The translations under genes and the position numbers were made by a program. 62,678 nt of DNA from an uncultured Nitrososphaera sp. (GTDB lineage Archaea > Thermoproteota > Nitrososphaeria > Nitrososphaerales > Nitrososphaeraceae): contig CAMLKF010000003.1 of assembly GCA_946480575.1 (NCBI GenBank), positions 1-62,678 on the forward strand, read 5' to 3'. Shown here piece after piece: positions 61,887 through 62,678 of the stretch. Position 1 is the first letter of the stretch. The number at the start of each line of letters is the position of its first letter. Below the pieces are notes generated by a model that made no database searches, had not been told where the DNA came from, and was given only the letters and a program-made list of their open reading frames with translations.

Positions 61887-62227
61887 ATGCTTCTTCTTCT
61901 ATTATTGCTCAAGCAGACAATTATTATTCCCCCAGACATACTCATATCTATAATCGGGGTAGCCGCTGCGACGCTCACTACTTCGAGCTTTTTGCCCGAG
62001 ATAATCAAGAGGCCTATAGGACCAAGAGCATGAGAGACGCGTATCAAGATACCTGATATGACCGTGTTTGCAACGGGCACCGTTTTCTCTGGATGGTCTA
62101 CTGCTGCATATACAAGAGCGATCCCATGATAACCGGTGCAAACGCCATTGCGACTGCGTCCAACGTCGTCGTCGTCCTGCTCTGCATGAAATTTGCGTAT
62201 AGCAAAAAGTCGACCAAGATAGTCTAG
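61887..62227 (+). pseudogene. SemiSWEET (PQ-loop) sugar transporter gene with frameshifts
   Basis: The ATG at 61887 gives a helix LISIIGVAAATLTTSSFLPE then IIKR, the first helix and (P)Q-loop-like FLPEIIK of SemiSWEET. A second frame continues with TKSMRDAYQD. A third frame gives MTVFATGTVF, and after another shift LWMVYCCIYKSDPMITGANA, IATASNVVVVLLCMKFAYSK and a stop at 62227. At least three indels. A functional protein would have three helices and dimerise to move small sugars. Confidence 0.8.
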
Positions 62228-62418
62228 ACATCGTCTCCGCTGGCGGTGAACTGGTACGGGTTGTTCCGCTGGCTCTGGTTCAGGAGCGCGATGCTGTTTC
62301 TCACGAGTTGGTACATGCTGTCGTGGCAGGGGCAGGTGCACATCTTCGTCACGGGCGAAGAAGAGTCGACGATCATCTCTTTGATAAAGCCCTTGCACGA
62401 ACCGTGCTCGTTGTTCAT
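62224..62418 (-). CDS. Small cysteine-containing protein, about 64 residues
   Basis: The preferred start is the ATG at 62418 (MNNEHGSCKGFIKEMIVDSS); the frame also opens at a GTG at 62439. CTCPCHDS supplies three cysteines and a histidine, so a metal site is possible. An AT-rich ctatatga element at about 62446-62453 is some 30 nt upstream of the ATG and supports it. Function unknown. Confidence 0.5.
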   Translation of the reverse strand: MNNEHGSCKGFIKEMIVDSSSPVTKMCTCPCHDSMYQLVRNSIALLNQSQRNNPYQFTASGDDV

Positions 62419-62492
62419 GCAGTCGTCGGTCTTGAACACAATATCATATAGTTACAAAAACAGTATTTATTTCATCTGCAATTGGTCATCTA

Positions 62493-62533
62493 TCTTTCCT
62501 TCCTTCCTTCTTTTTCTTTCTCTTTCTCTTTTT
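62493..62533. repeat. Pure pyrimidine tract, 41 nt
   Basis: An unbroken C/T run with ttcc and tttctc units. It lies in a gene-free end of the window and is followed by a GT-rich microsatellite. Such tracts can form triplex DNA and often mark intergenic or recombination-prone regions. Confidence 0.7.
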
Positions 62534-62575
62534 GTGTTCCGTAAAAGGGTAGTCTATTAGATATCGCTACAAAAA

Positions 62576-62606
62576 GTGGGTGGGGGTGTGTATGTATGTG
62601 TGTGTC
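62576..62606. repeat. GT-rich low-complexity tract
   Basis: gtgggtgggggtgtgtatgtatgtgtgtgt, mostly G and T, in the gene-free end of the window. It contains several ggg runs, too few on this strand for a clear quadruplex. Confidence 0.6.
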
Positions 62607-62678
62607 TCTCTATTATATCACAGGGGAGAGTAAAAGACGGTTTTTATTGTCATAACCTGTGCTTTTTCTTCTTCAAGT

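Noticed and set aside
62576..62606. G-quadruplex
   Set aside because: Only a few ggg runs on the strand, so four evenly spaced runs are not available.

Overview
The window is a contiguous piece of an ammonia-oxidising archaeon of the phylum Thaumarchaeota (Nitrososphaerota), most likely a soil Nitrososphaera-type organism. The evidence is a pair of membrane proteins that look like the recently proposed archaeal AMO subunits AmoY and AmoZ, an ADP-forming acyl-CoA synthetase of the type used in the thaumarchaeal 3-hydroxypropionate/4-hydroxybutyrate cycle, a TFB paralogue, topoisomerase VI A and B, ribosomal protein eL13, an archaeal-type TyrRS and UMP kinase, PEF-type C-terminal sorting signals, and many TATA boxes 24-33 nt upstream of the start codon, which implies leaderless mRNAs.

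Layout. 0-6 kb: a lone receiver protein, the AmoY/AmoZ-like pair, a winged-helix regulator, then a decayed strip (frameshifted surface protein, universal-stress-protein remnant, two pseudogenes) around an intact isochorismatase-family hydrolase. 6-10 kb: tetrapyrrole operon hemL-hemC-SUMT-hemD with a small ferritin-like protein behind it. 10-18 kb: small membrane and zinc proteins, a TFB, membrane-anchored proteins, two coiled-coil proteins, a tandem pair of HiPIP-like four-cysteine proteins and a thioredoxin-reductase-like flavoprotein. 18-29 kb: eL13, truD, a Cas4-like protein lacking its motif lysine, a nucleotide operon (tmk, HD hydrolase, pyrH), Hsp20, a UbiB-like kinase and a Nudix hydrolase. 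29-33 kb: a ComA homologue fused to a winged helix, next to a sulfonate/nitrate-type ABC transporter. 33-39 kb: small zinc proteins, a TPP-enzyme remnant, PCD, a PEF-CTERM surface protein, tRNA-Val and an M20 peptidase. 39-48 kb: the acyl-CoA synthetase, a zinc-ribbon/PRC protein, an ABC-2 exporter, a disulfide-reductase-like flavoprotein, an RPA-like ssDNA-binding protein and a glutamate-cysteine-ligase-like enzyme. 48-54 kb: pseudogenes on both sides of an intact Lhr-like helicase. 54-62.7 kb: TyrRS, a surface protein whose PEF signal is cut by a stop codon, a triple-repeat protein, a metalloprotease, topo VI and a broken SemiSWEET.

How the genes work together. The clearest units are the tetrapyrrole operon, the nucleotide operon, topo6B-topo6A, the SsuABC/TauABC-like transporter, the AmoY/AmoZ-like pair and the HiPIP-like pair. 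A GCS2-type ligase and a MerA/mycothione-reductase-like flavoprotein, separated only by the RPA gene, raise the possibility of a gamma-glutamylcysteine thiol system. Pseudogenes are unusually frequent (about ten), and most affect sensory, surface or transport functions while housekeeping genes stay intact. No CRISPR array, rRNA or recognisable insertion sequence was seen.
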